From NCBI GenBank assembly GCA_961205875.1, contig OY540810.1, forward strand, positions 17,050,001 to 17,114,000: a stretch of 64,000 nucleotides of DNA, written 5' to 3'. Numbering within the stretch: position 1 is the first letter of the stretch; each line of letters begins with the position of its first letter. The position numbers were made by a program, and so were the translations under genes. This document shows, piece after piece, positions 1 through 11,000 of the stretch. The stretch is from Sialis fuliginosa. Lineage: Eukaryota > Arthropoda > Insecta > Megaloptera > Sialidae. Below the pieces are notes generated by a model. It was given only the letters and a program-made list of their open reading frames with translations. It did no database searches and was not told where the DNA came from.

Positions 1-181
1 CTATTCATCGAAACAATCCAAATGCAAAATGTTTTATTAAAATCGGTTCATAGAGTCTCGATTTTATCATTTTGCTGTTTGTCAGTCTAATTGCAGTGGA
101 CTATTAGTATTAAATACAATTTATTAAAGCTAAAAAAGTAGCATAAAAATACAAACAAATAACATGCCCACGTAACTTAGC
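1..181. other. AT-rich flank, no gene seen
   Basis: AT-rich sequence before the first mobile element. No coding potential or structured repeat is visible. Its last eight bases (174-181) form the left target duplication of the next element. Confidence 0.5.
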
Positions 182-503
182 CAGCGGCGGACTAAGAAAA
201 AATAGGGTCCTAGGCAAGGTTCCCATTGCAGGTATTACCCATAAAACAATAGATTCATCAAAAATATAATATCGTATAAGAAACCAAAATATTTTTTATA
301 GTAAATGTTCACATAATATCTGAAGTTCTTTTTTTTCGTTTACCCACTTTTGAAAAACAATTTCCTCTGAACTGATTGATTTTTTTTGGCTATTCACCCG
401 ACAAAAATTGTAATAATTGATTATTAATTACGAAATTCCGAGCACACAAAAATTATGAGTCTTAGGCAGTTGCCTAGTCTGTCTAGGCTAAAGTCCGCAT
501 CTG
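182..503. mobile_element. hAT-like MITE, 322 bp
   Basis: The ends are imperfect inverted repeats: CAGCGGCGGACTAAG on the left and the complement of CAGATGCGGACTTTA on the right. They are flanked by an 8-bp direct repeat, AACTTAGC (174-181) and AACTTAGT (504-511), with one mismatch. An 8-bp duplication and CAG...CTG ends are typical of hAT transposons. There is no coding capacity, so it is a non-autonomous copy. Family membership is inferred from the ends only. Confidence 0.7.
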
Positions 504-513
504 AACTTAGTCC

Positions 514-1615
514 CATAATGTGGGACTTACAAGTAACACTACCCAAGTACCACTCGCCAATATTCTTGAAACTTTGCACACACGTAGTACATCGGAAAAC
601 ATTAAACACTTGTTTTTTATATTTTGGCTAACAAGGCGTTTTAAGATTAGAAAACGCAATCGAAAGTTTAACTCCATTTAGCATAATGCTAACCTAACGC
701 TACTCATAAGTGTTATTCTTTTACAGTTTTTATGACATTTCTCTATCAAAATTTCATTGTCTGCGTGTTTTTGAGATCGCTAATGACGATTTTGACATTA
801 GTTAAACAAGATTCAAAATGGTGAACAAAATCGCAGAAATTTCAAAAACTTTATTTAACACCACTTGCGAAGTTTTTTAGATACATGATTACGATTTTGG
901 TAACAGTTATATCAATCTAGAGATGGCGGATGAAAAATTCAATATAACGCATCCAAATGGCGGAAGCTGAAGGCTATGTGAAGATCTAGCGGCCCAACAA
1001 TGTGACGGCAAGATAGTGGTACTATACCTAACTACTATATGTCAGATTGTATAATTGGAAACATAAAAAAGACCTAAAAATTCTGTCTTTGTAAGGTTTG
1101 CTTATTGTTTCCGTCATTTGAAAGAAGAGTGTTAAGAAGTTTGCCCAGTTTCCGCCATTTAGATGCGTCATATTGAATTTTTCATCCGTCATCTCTAGAT
1201 TGGTATAACTGTTGCCAAAATCGTAATCACGTATCTAATAAACTTCGCAAGTGGCGTTAAATCAAGTTTGTGAAACTTCTGCGATTTTGTCCATTATTTT
1301 GTATTTGCCATTTTGAATCTTGTTTAACTAATGTCAAAATCGTAATTAGTGATCTCAAAAACGCAGACAATGAAATTATGATAGATAAATGTCGTAAAAA
1401 GCTGTAAGATAATGACACTCATGAATAGCGTTAGGTTAGCATTATGCTAAATGGTGTTAAACTTTCAAATGCGTTTTCTAATCTTAAAACGCCTTGTTAA
1501 CCAAAATAAAAAAAAACACGTGTTTAATGTTTTTTGATATATTACGTATTTGCAAAGTTTCAAGAATATTGGCGAGTGGCATTTGGGTAGTGTTACTTGT
1601 TAGTCCCACATTGTG
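514..1615. repeat. Foldback repeat, 1.1 kb
   Basis: The left arm (about 514-964) and right arm (about 1147-1615) are inverted copies with scattered mismatches. For example, GGCGAGTGG near 1571 pairs with CCACTCGCC near 551, and TTAGCATAATGCTAA near 678 is matched near 1436. The spacer of about 180 bp is not repeated. No protein is encoded. This is either a foldback transposon or an inverted duplication. Confidence 0.75.
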
Positions 1616-2285
1616 TTCAAATAATTTGTTATCACCAAATACAAGTTAGCCCCACAATTTTTACTAAAAATTTAAAGTTCTGTTCTAATGTACTAATGGA
1701 GCTCCTTCCTAATATTTAAGTAAAAATGCCGGGGCTTACTTATACTCCAAAATTATATCAGTCTGACAATTTTTTGTGCATTGGCGATAGCAAATTTTTC
1801 AAAGCAGCACATTTGTACACAATACAGCACAACCTTTTTAATATTTAAAAAAAGGCGGGCTAAGTTACTGGACATAAAAATAATGACATTTAGATTTAAA
1901 AATAAAAATTTGGAAGAACATGGAACTTTTTTGGAAACATTTAAAAATTAGAAAAAAATATTTTAATACAACAATGATATGTTCTAATATTTAAAATGTG
2001 TGAACATTTTTAATTGAATGTTATAATAATTAAAGCAGTGCTCATAGTAAAGGAACAAATTGATTAGAATGTTCGTTAAAAATAAAAAATAAATGGTCAG
2101 AAATAATATACGAAAGAGAAAAAACGTATTGTGCCGATATCTGATAACCAAAAACATGAGAGCTACTTTTTAAATTTAAATTATCTGGTGAGCTAAACAT
2201 ACAGCCTTGGCCATAATAGTGGGCCACCATCTAAAATGTATTATATCTCAATGAAATAAAAATAAATATAAAATATTAATAAATA
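1616..2285. other. AT-rich stretch, no gene seen
   Basis: Very AT-rich with homopolymer runs. No conserved reading frame, splice-bounded exon or inverted repeat could be supported. Confidence 0.4.
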
Positions 2286-3022
2286 ACATAGGTAACTACT
2301 GAACGGATTTTATTACGGTTTTCACTAATGGTTTAGATGTATAATTTGTGGATATTTTGTGTTACCTGGCCATGGAATATAGAATTCTATAATTTATGGT
2401 TTCAGTATTTTATTAATTTAGGTAAAAGTAAAAATATTATTTTTTCATACAAATTCTAAAATGGCACTTGGTGTTTCCTGGGAAAATATAATTTTACACG
2501 ATCTCGGTAACTACTGAACGGATTTTATTCCAATTTTCACTAATGGATTGGTTAGGTTTAGCAGGGTGTCCACTGATTTTTGGAAATAAAATTCCCTGGC
2601 TTGGGGGGCTCCGGGGGCAAGAATGTGCAGGACTAAAATTTGAAGACTTTTTTTTGGTCATAACTTGAAAATTTTACACTTGTTACTTTTTTTTGCTCAA
2701 CAACTTAAATTAATACACTTTTTTCCCTGACTTTTCAAAATTTTTAATAAATTCCCTGATCACTTTAGGCTTCCCTGACTTTCCAGAAAGTGGACACCCT
2801 GTTTAGGTATATAATTCGTGTAAATTTCGTGAAGTCGAAAAAAAAACAATTCGCGGTCGGGTGAACCGTTTGTTGTGGGCATGTTGGGTGGACAAATTAA
2901 AAAACTACAAGTATTTCATTATTCCCAGTTAAATATGAATGTCAAAGAACATAGTTTGAACTATTTAGGTCACTATGATTTTGTAGATACTAACCTGGGT
3001 AACACCGGGTCCAATGCGTTAG
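2286..3022 (+). mobile_element. Helitron-like remnant with CTRR-like end
   Basis: The phrase GGTAACTACTGAACGGATTT occurs at about 2290 and again at 2504, marking the body of a dispersed repeat. At 2993-3022 it ends in a short stem-loop (CCTGGGT / ACCGGGT) followed by CCAATGCGTTAG|T, which closely matches the end at 50600-50629 (CCAATGCGCTAG|T). A 3' hairpin followed by CTRR is the Helitron signature, degraded here to TTAG. No Rep/helicase is encoded. The class is inferred. Confidence 0.45.
2562..2800. mobile_element. MITE with AGGGTGTCCACT ends
   Basis: Inverted termini CAGGGTGTCCACT and AGTGGACACCCT bound 239 bp inserted in the Helitron-like remnant. The hexamer GTTTAG lies on both sides (2556-2561 and 2801-2806), consistent with a short target duplication. 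It is non-coding. The internal GGGGGCTCCGGGGGCAAGAA resembles text inside the element at 3782-4448. Confidence 0.6.
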
Positions 3023-3781
3023 TTAATATTTATGTTTGCTGTGGACACTTTACTCCCACTGACTTTTTTAATAGTACATTTACATTGAACGGTAAATAAT
3101 ATTAATACTAAGTTTCTAAATTTGAATTCAAATCGCTGTTTGGGAACATCAGAATAGTTAAAGTTTTATAATTACATTATTATGGTTAAGGCTGTATGCA
3201 TATCTACCTACATTTATATTTATAACTTCATGCATTGATTAAATTAGAAACTTAAATTTTCAATAAAATATATTTCTAACAAACTACTGAAAATGTTGCC
3301 ATAAGCTATTAGTTCGGCGTCCACTGCTTTAATGTATATAAATAACCAGGATGCGAAATGATATTTGTCACTGATAATTATCACGATAATATTATCTAGG
3401 TAAATATTCTTTTACAGTTATCTTAATAAAAATATTTTTTTATGACAAACTGTGGGAAGTAATAAAAAAGTTAAAGATGTAAAATATGATTCATTTATAT
3501 ACCTAAAAGAATCAAAATAAAATAATTAAATACTTTCTTGAATACGACCAGGGTAAATACGGAGAACATGGGTGGCCCAATGTCACAACTATTAAAAATC
3601 ACGTGTTGATGTGTTAGAATAGAGTAGAATGTACTTTATCTATTGTAACATGTAGGAATTTTTATTTGACAGAATTATTTAATAAAAACAATTCGTTGCA
3701 GTAAAGATTGAATCTCCGTTTTTATACTATACTAACCCCATTTCGCCCCAATAGATTGTCCTAGTCAAGGACAGTTAAAGT
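3023..3781. other. AT-rich spacer, no gene seen
   Basis: No reading frame of interest and no clear inverted repeat. Its end (3774-3781, GTTAAAGT) is the left target duplication of the next element. Confidence 0.4.
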
Positions 3782-4448
3782 CATGGCCGTAACTAGAAGC
3801 TCGGGGGCCCCGGGGCAAGAATATGCAAAAAGAAAAATTAAAGACCTTTTTTTTTTTGATCATAGTTAACAAACTGTAGTCTACTCCAGTGCTTCTTAAA
3901 CTTTTTGATGTCGCGGCTCCCCTATAACTCAAATTGATAACCCACGGCCCCCTTAATTTTTTTTAAACCCAGGCTGGTTAAAAATTATTTGTTTAATGTT
4001 CACTCCTGTACAACTGTAGTGCTATCTAGCCGTAAAAGAAGTATAAAATAACGTATGAAATCAATATATTATAAGCAGTTGTAAAAATATAATATAACCA
4101 TTTTAACATTTCAGTATTTTAACAAAGTTGTATAATCATAATTTAAGCAAGTACATCTTCATAATATATAAAATATTTAACAAAAATATATTTATTTGTT
4201 ATATTTGCGGTTCTTCGCGGTTCCCTCGCGAGAAGGCCACGGCTCCCTAGGGGGCCGCGGCCCACCACTTTAAGAAGGCCTGGTCTACTCCTTATTAGTA
4301 AAAAAATGGTCATTCAATTCAAAATTAGTAATAATTGAAGACCTTTTTTTTGCTTCTAGCTTACACAATTTTTCCTATTTACTTACTTCCTCCAATTTTT
4401 ACGCTGCGGGAACCCCGGGGCATTGCCCCGGTGATAGTTACGGCCCTG
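3782..4448. mobile_element. hAT-like element (outer), CATGGCCGTAAC ends
   Basis: Inverted ends CATGGCCGTAACTA and TAGTTACGGCCCTG are flanked by a perfect 8-bp duplication GTTAAAGT (3774-3781 and 4449-4456). The subterminal parts are C/G-rich (GGGGCCCCGGGGCAAG on the left, CCCCGGGGCATTGCCCC on the right). A second hAT-like element sits inside at 3887-4282. It is non-coding. The perfect duplication argues for a fairly recent insertion, just downstream of the ANKRD40 poly(A) signal. Confidence 0.75.
3887..4282. mobile_element. hAT-like MITE nested in 3782-4448
   Basis: Starts CAGTGCTTCTTAAACTTTTT and ends with the complement of CAGGCCTTCTTAAAG. It is flanked by a perfect 8-bp duplication GTCTACTC (3879-3886 and 4283-4290). 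A diverged relative of the same family lies in ECHS1 intron 2 at 17226-17499. It is non-coding and 396 bp long. Confidence 0.8.
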
Positions 4449-4477
4449 GTTAAAGTGTATATTATTAGAGCATCAAC

Positions 4478-4483
4478 TTTATT
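4478..4483 (-). terminator. ANKRD40 poly(A) signal candidate
   Basis: AATAAA on the minus strand, about 210 bp downstream of the ANKRD40 stop codon. It is the nearest canonical hexamer I could find, so the 3' UTR is probably about 230 nt. Confidence 0.5.
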
Positions 4484-4693
4484 CTGAATAACTACATACG
4501 TGTTTTTGACAGTTGTTGTTCTCCGTATTAACCCAGACCTATTATTATCTGATAATTATCGAAGATTATTATTATTTTGATAATTTCACATCTAGTAAAC
4601 ATAACATATTCTGTCTTTTGCGCACTGATGAAAAATATAAAACATTGAATGATTTAATTCCCAAAAGTTATGATAATAATTTGGATCTATGTA

Positions 4694-5007
4694 TTAATAA
4701 AGTATAGTTTGATCTTTATGTGCAGTTATTGATTGATAGCCATTATGTGTGCTTGCGCTCAATGCAGGTATGGGAGGTTTTAAAACCAGTTCTAAGCTCT
4801 GCATGTGAGTTAGTCGTCTTATGTCAGCATCGTTTCTTATTCGTGTATCAGGCAATTTGCGTAACCTCTCAACACGTGCGACATTAACTCCGAGCTCTGA
4901 ACAAAATATAGCTAGAAGAGCTGTGTATGTCAATTGTGTTCTTAACACTTCCACTTCGATGAAATCTGCATCATTTGTACCAGCGACTCTTACGCGTAGT
5001 ACCAAAT
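4694..5007 (-). CDS. ANKRD40: ANKRD40 exon 3 (C-terminal domain)
   Basis: Last coding exon, 314 nt. The acceptor reads TTATTTCAG|AT and the exon ends in TAA at 4696-4694. After the split Asp it encodes LVLRVRVAGTNDADFIEVEV and later RKLPDTRI and LELVLK, the hallmark C-terminal block of ANKRD40. The family name rests on this block together with the ankyrin exons 10 kb away on the same strand. The last 25 or so residues are not conserved to my eye. Confidence 0.88.
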
Positions 5008-8000
5008 CTGAAATAAGTATTGATAGTTAATCCTAGGATGTCTCTATAGTTAACATATACTCATCCACTACTGGAAAAACGGAGAAACTGTGGTTTCTAG
5101 TCACTTAAACTAAAATATACACCTTAACCACAATAAACCAATGTCACTCGACACGTGTTTCGACTTCACAAGAAGTCCTCATCAGGAGCCTTACAGTTCC
5201 AGACTCTTGTGAAGTCGAAACACGTGCTGAGTGACATTGGTTTATTGTGGTTAAGGTGTATATTTTAGTTTAAGTATACTCATCCAAACAATTAAAGGAA
5301 CGAGAAATTAAACTACTCTCACTATTAGTTTAAAAAAGTACAAAAAAATTGGGGGTACATTTAGCTGTAAAAATACCTGGCAACATTAGTCTTCCCATCA
5401 ATATTTGTAAAGTAGCGATAGATTTACTAAAAGACCATAAAAGATCATTTTTTTGTACTTTTTCAAACTAATGGTGAGGGTAAAAACATTTTTTTCTAAT
5501 AAAGTCATCAAAGGGTCTTGTAGGAAATTAATTCAAGTTTTTAAAACTGCCCTTAAATTTACTGTTTAATCATTAGTTGCTGATATATTGATGATCGAAG
5601 ACAAAAGAATCATTTTTCATTTAAGTCAGATATCTCAGCAAAAAAAAATTGAAAGAGACCAAAAAAAACAACAAATTAAAGCTGAATAAACAAGTTAACT
5701 GACCATTGCATTGGTTTAACTGAAAAAAAGCCCGCGGACCCTTGAAAAAAAATTGGAAAATTTTTGTGTCCCACTATTTCTTATGATTGCGCGATAACCG
5801 TAACTAAAAAAAAAATTATACTAAAAAGTCTGAAAACTAGAAACTTGAAGCTTTAAAATGCTTTTTTTTTTATTTCGATACGTCCATTTTTCACAAAGAT
5901 ACAGCACTTCAAAAAACACTCAAAAAAATGTTTAATTTCTTGTTCCTTTAATTGTTTGCCGTGTTTAGACTAAAGAAGAAAACAAAACAGCAAAACGGTG
6001 TTTGAAAACACATTGTATTTTAAAATGCATAGGGTTTATTGCACTTTTGTCAAAAAGACACGATATTGCTGTTTTGTTTTTTCTGTCTAAACACGGCATT
6101 AAGTTGGTGCGGTCTATGACCTTGAGCGTTGTCCGCCATAAGCGCGAAAACTGTAAACTCGTAAATCGTTTATCCTACGATAAAATGTTTTACCACCTTT
6201 TTTGTTCAACAGACTTTAATCTACAAATTTGTTCACAGGTCTAACTATCTACCATCAATTGGTAACGAGATATAATGCAAGGAAGTTAACAAAAAAAGGA
6301 TTTTTTGCATTTATTTCGTAAAGAAGCGATTATATTGAAAAAACTTAAATGACAATCTTTTAGAACTATCAATTTGGAATATTTTCTCTTACAGCCATCA
6401 TTTCAGAAAACCCATAGTTTGCTAGTTATAGCCCGTGAAACATTGCAAAAAACATTTTTTCGTTATATTTCAAAAACCATAATGCAATCTTCAAAATGTG
6501 TAGATAACAAAATTCTACATTTTTGATATTTTTTTGTTCCAAATTTTTTTTTTTTGTTTATTAACAAACACAAAAAATATATATTTTTTAAACAAAAAAA
6601 GTGTAGAATTTTGTTATTTACATTTGTTATTACACATTTCGAAGGTTACATTATGGTTTTTGAAATATAACGAAAAAATGTTTTTTTGCATTGTTTCGCG
6701 GGCTATAACTAGCAAACTATGGGTTTTCTGAAATGATGGCTGTAAGAAAAAATATTCCAAATTGATAGTTCTAAAAGATTGCCATTTAAGTTTTTTCAAT
6801 ATAATCGCTTCTTTACGAAATAAATGCAAACATCGTTTGTTTGTTTAACTTCCTTGCATTATATCTCGTTACCAATTGACGGTAGAGAATAAGACCAGTG
6901 AACAAATTTGTAGATTCAAGTCTGTTGAACAAAAAAGGTGGTAAAGCAGAGGCGTATTTACCATGGGGCCATGGGAGCCATGGCCTAGGGCGGCAAACCG
7001 AGAGGGGCGGTAAATTTTTTTAGCATATTTAAAAAAAATATAGGGAAACAAAAAATGAGTAGCAAGACTAAAAAAAAAAAAGGTTTTCAAGTTTTTATTT
7101 CTTTATATTACAAACTTTTTACTTTATAAAATTTGAAATTTCAATTAACGTGACTAAAAAAAAAAAAAGGTTATCAGTTTTTTATGTGGTATATATTTTT
7201 CATTATTTACATAAATTTCTCACTTTTTAGTTCATATAGGAATTTTGGCTGTTAAAAATATATTATATTTTCCCTTGGTACAGGAGCGGCAATTTTTTTT
7301 ACCAGGGCGGCAATTTTGTTTGACAAGGGTGACAATTTTTTTGCCCAGAACGGCAATTATTTTCTACCCAGGGCGGCATTTGTTTTGGGCCCAAGGCGGC
7401 ACCGTAAATACGCCACTGGGTAAAACATTTTATTGTAGGATAAACGATTTCGCGCTTATGGCGGACAACGTTCAAGGTCATAGACCGCGCCAACTTAATG
7501 TAGTACTCAGAACACACCCTTAACAATTTAAAACAAAAATATGACTCTGTAGAACAATCTCTTACGAACTACTTTATTTTGATAATTTGATTAGACTAAC
7601 TATTGAATGATTTTTTAAATGTTTGTGTCATGAAAACAAATATGTGTATCTATACCAGGCCTGGCCAACCCAAATTGCACCTCGTGCCGCATTGACGACC
7701 TAAAATTTTCCGAGGGCCGCACATAAATAATTAATTTTGTAAAAAAATTTAGATTTTCCGGTATTGAATTTTTTTCTAATCAATTTTTAAAGTAGAATAG
7801 AATAACCTCAGAAACACGAATGCATCGAAAATATGTCACACTTTGATATTTTATATCTCTGGAATTAATAATCATGCAATAAATAAAAAGCCAATAGATA
7901 ACTTACATAAACAATTTTATAATATAATGAATTCTACTCCCCCCCATCCCTAAACTCTTAAATGTATTAGCATAAAAAATGTACAGCTACTTTTCATAGG

Positions 8001-11000
8001 ATTTTATACCGACCTTCAATATTTCGCCCCCTGTCACAGATGAAGGGTAGTAATTGATATGTTTTGATCCGGTGTGAAAAATTCTTCATAAGTGTAGGAG
8101 TTTTAGAGAAAACAATAAATTATCCACTACCTCGCATAAAAACCGAGATATTTACGATTTTGTATAATTAATAAATAACGAAAAAAATCTCAATATTTCG
8201 CCCCATCACAGATATAGGGTTGCAATTTGTCTCATACGATCCGATGGAAAAAAACAAGCAAGTGTTCAATCATAGTAAATTAAAAAAAATATTTAATCAA
8301 CAACAAAATATATCTGTAAAGTATATATGTAGTATATTTTTATCTCCTAAAGGATCAACTTTTAGAAAATTGTGCAAAGAGTAAAAAGTGATTCGAATTA
8401 GTAAATGAATACATTTTTTTTAGAACATTTCGTGACATTTTTTTAGTTTTTTGATTGGACACTTTTTATAAAATTAATAAATGTTATAAAAAATTAAAAT
8501 TTTTTTTTCTTTATCTTGTCTGGCTAATTCTAAGAACTTGTAATTCTTTGCATAATTTTCTGAAAGTTGATTTTTTAGGAGATAAATATAAAAACAAACA
8601 TAAACATGAAATTATGGATTTTCGTAGGTTGTACCTACTTTTGATGAGCTACAAAAAAATTTTGACGAAAAGATAGAATTCTTTGCTTTTTCTAGCTTAT
8701 ATAGTTTACGAGCTAGCTTTGAGTGTAAATGACGGACAGACGGACGACAAAGTGAGATTAATAGGGTTTCTTCGGAACCCTAAAAAGTTAATTCTTCTAC
8801 TATGCTGCAAACGGGTACGGTAAAAAGAATACTTATACATTTTGCAAATTCAAAAAATCGACCAATATCTAAGAGTATTTTAGAATATTGGAAGGAAGGG
8901 AAGTATAATCAACCGGATAAATTGGCAATGATTGTACTTGCCGCACCAGCAACACAAGTGCGTTTATTTTCAGGATTAAAATTTCTTTTTTCACCCCTTC
9001 GAGGACGGCTCGGCGATGACATAATTGACGATATTATGATAGTACGATCAAACTATTTAACAACCAGCGAAGAAATAAAAGATTCATCAGATTAAAAAAT
9101 GTTAGTTATTCATATTTGTAATCATAAATTTTATATTTTAATATTTGTTCTAATAAGTTGAACATTTCGATGATAAACTTTATTTTAATATACAGATTGT
9201 ATAGGGTCAATCCATATGAACTGGTCCAGCACTGGTTGCTCGATCATTCTAAAAAAAATTGATTTTTTGTGTGTAATTACCCTAACATGTTGGTAGTTCG
9301 AAACGACCATTATTTTAATTTTATTGTTTTTTGTTTTCGCGTGACGGCCATATTTGTTCTACAGGTCGCAGCATTTTTTGTACTTTAAAAGGTTTGCGGA
9401 AACTAAAATATCTCAGATTCTATCAAATCTTTCAACATCGGAGTAAAAGCAAATTATTCAGAATAAAACGGGCTACAAGATTACTTCTAGACATTTTCAT
9501 CTAAATGGTATCCTAAAGGGTGAAATTTCAGCCTTAATTCTTAGTTCTATTTTTGAAAAAATCCCATTTTCAAGGGGATATTTTTGCAAGAAGGGGAAAA
9601 GTTAACAAGTTAAATTATTTTTTACAAATAGGTGGGTACTAGTTGTATTCACACACCAAAGTTCAACTCTGAGACTTGCCCCTCTTTATTTAAAAAAATT
9701 CTCAAAATTTGAAAATTTGAGAAAATGGTACTTTTCAAAGCCAAATAACTCTGGTGGGGGACCAGATAAAAATCTGAAATTTTTGCCCATAATAGTACTA
9801 CATAATGGTATTATGTACCAAAAATTTTGAGATTGAGATTTGACTACAAGCAGTGGTATTGCAACTACAAAAATTCATGTTTTAATGAGCGTATATATGT
9901 ATATGTGATTTTACTTCAATAATAATTAAATCATGTTATATCTTTGTTAAGAGTTACTTTATGTTATTATATGTGTTATAAATTTTTAAAGCTGACCTAA
10001 TTTTCTATCTAAAAATAAAATATATATAGGGTGTCCCCTTTGAAAAACAAAAGTTGACATCATTTCCGGTTCAACCGGAAGTGACAGAAAATAAAAAATG
10101 AGATTTTAAAAACATTCAGAAAAAATACAATTTTTTTCTTCATTCAAGCATTTTTCTATTTCCAAGAAGAAAAAAGATAGTAATAGATATTATATTAATG
10201 TTGACACTCTGTATTAACATATAAACTCCTATTGAATATTGTGGTTGCAATACCACTGCTTGTAGTCAAATCTCAATCTCAAAATTTTTGGTACATAATA
10301 CCATTATGTAGTACTATTATGGGCAAAAATTTCAGATTTTTATCTGGTCCCCCACCAGAGTTATTTAGCTTTGAAAAGTGCCATTTTCTCAAATTTTGAG
10401 AATTTTTTAAAATAAAGGGGGGCAAGTCTTAGAGTTGAACTTTGGTGTGTGAATACAACTAGTACCCACCTATTTGTCAAAAATAATTTGACTTGTTAAC
10501 TTTTCCCCTTCTTGCAAAAACATCCCCTTGAAAATAGGATTTTTTCAAAAATAGAACTAAGAATTAAGGCTGAAATTTCACCCTTTAAGATAACATTTAG
10601 GTGAAAATGCCTAGAAGTAATCTTATAGCCCGTTTTATTCTGAACAATTTTCTTTTAGTCCCGTGTTGAAAGGTTTGATAGAAGCTGAGATATTTTAGTT
10701 TCCGCGAACCCTTTAAAGTACAAAAAATGCTGCGACCTGTAGAACAAATATGGCCGTAACGCGAAAACAAAAAACAATAAAATTAAAACAATGGTCGTTT
10801 CGAACTACCAACATGTTAGGGTAATTACACACAAAAAATCAATTTTTTTTAGAATGATCGAGCAACCATTTAATTTAATTTTGGACCATTTCATATGGTT
10901 ATTATTATAGGACCAGGCATTTATTTCTGTAACTATTGATAATATAAAAAAAGGTCAATTTAAAATTTAAACTGCCCATTTTTCTCTTATTCGCACAATT

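Noticed and set aside
8802..9095. Possible host gene opposite ANKRD40
   Set aside because: The sequence is the hAT transposase dimerisation domain without the rest of the enzyme, abutting another repeat.
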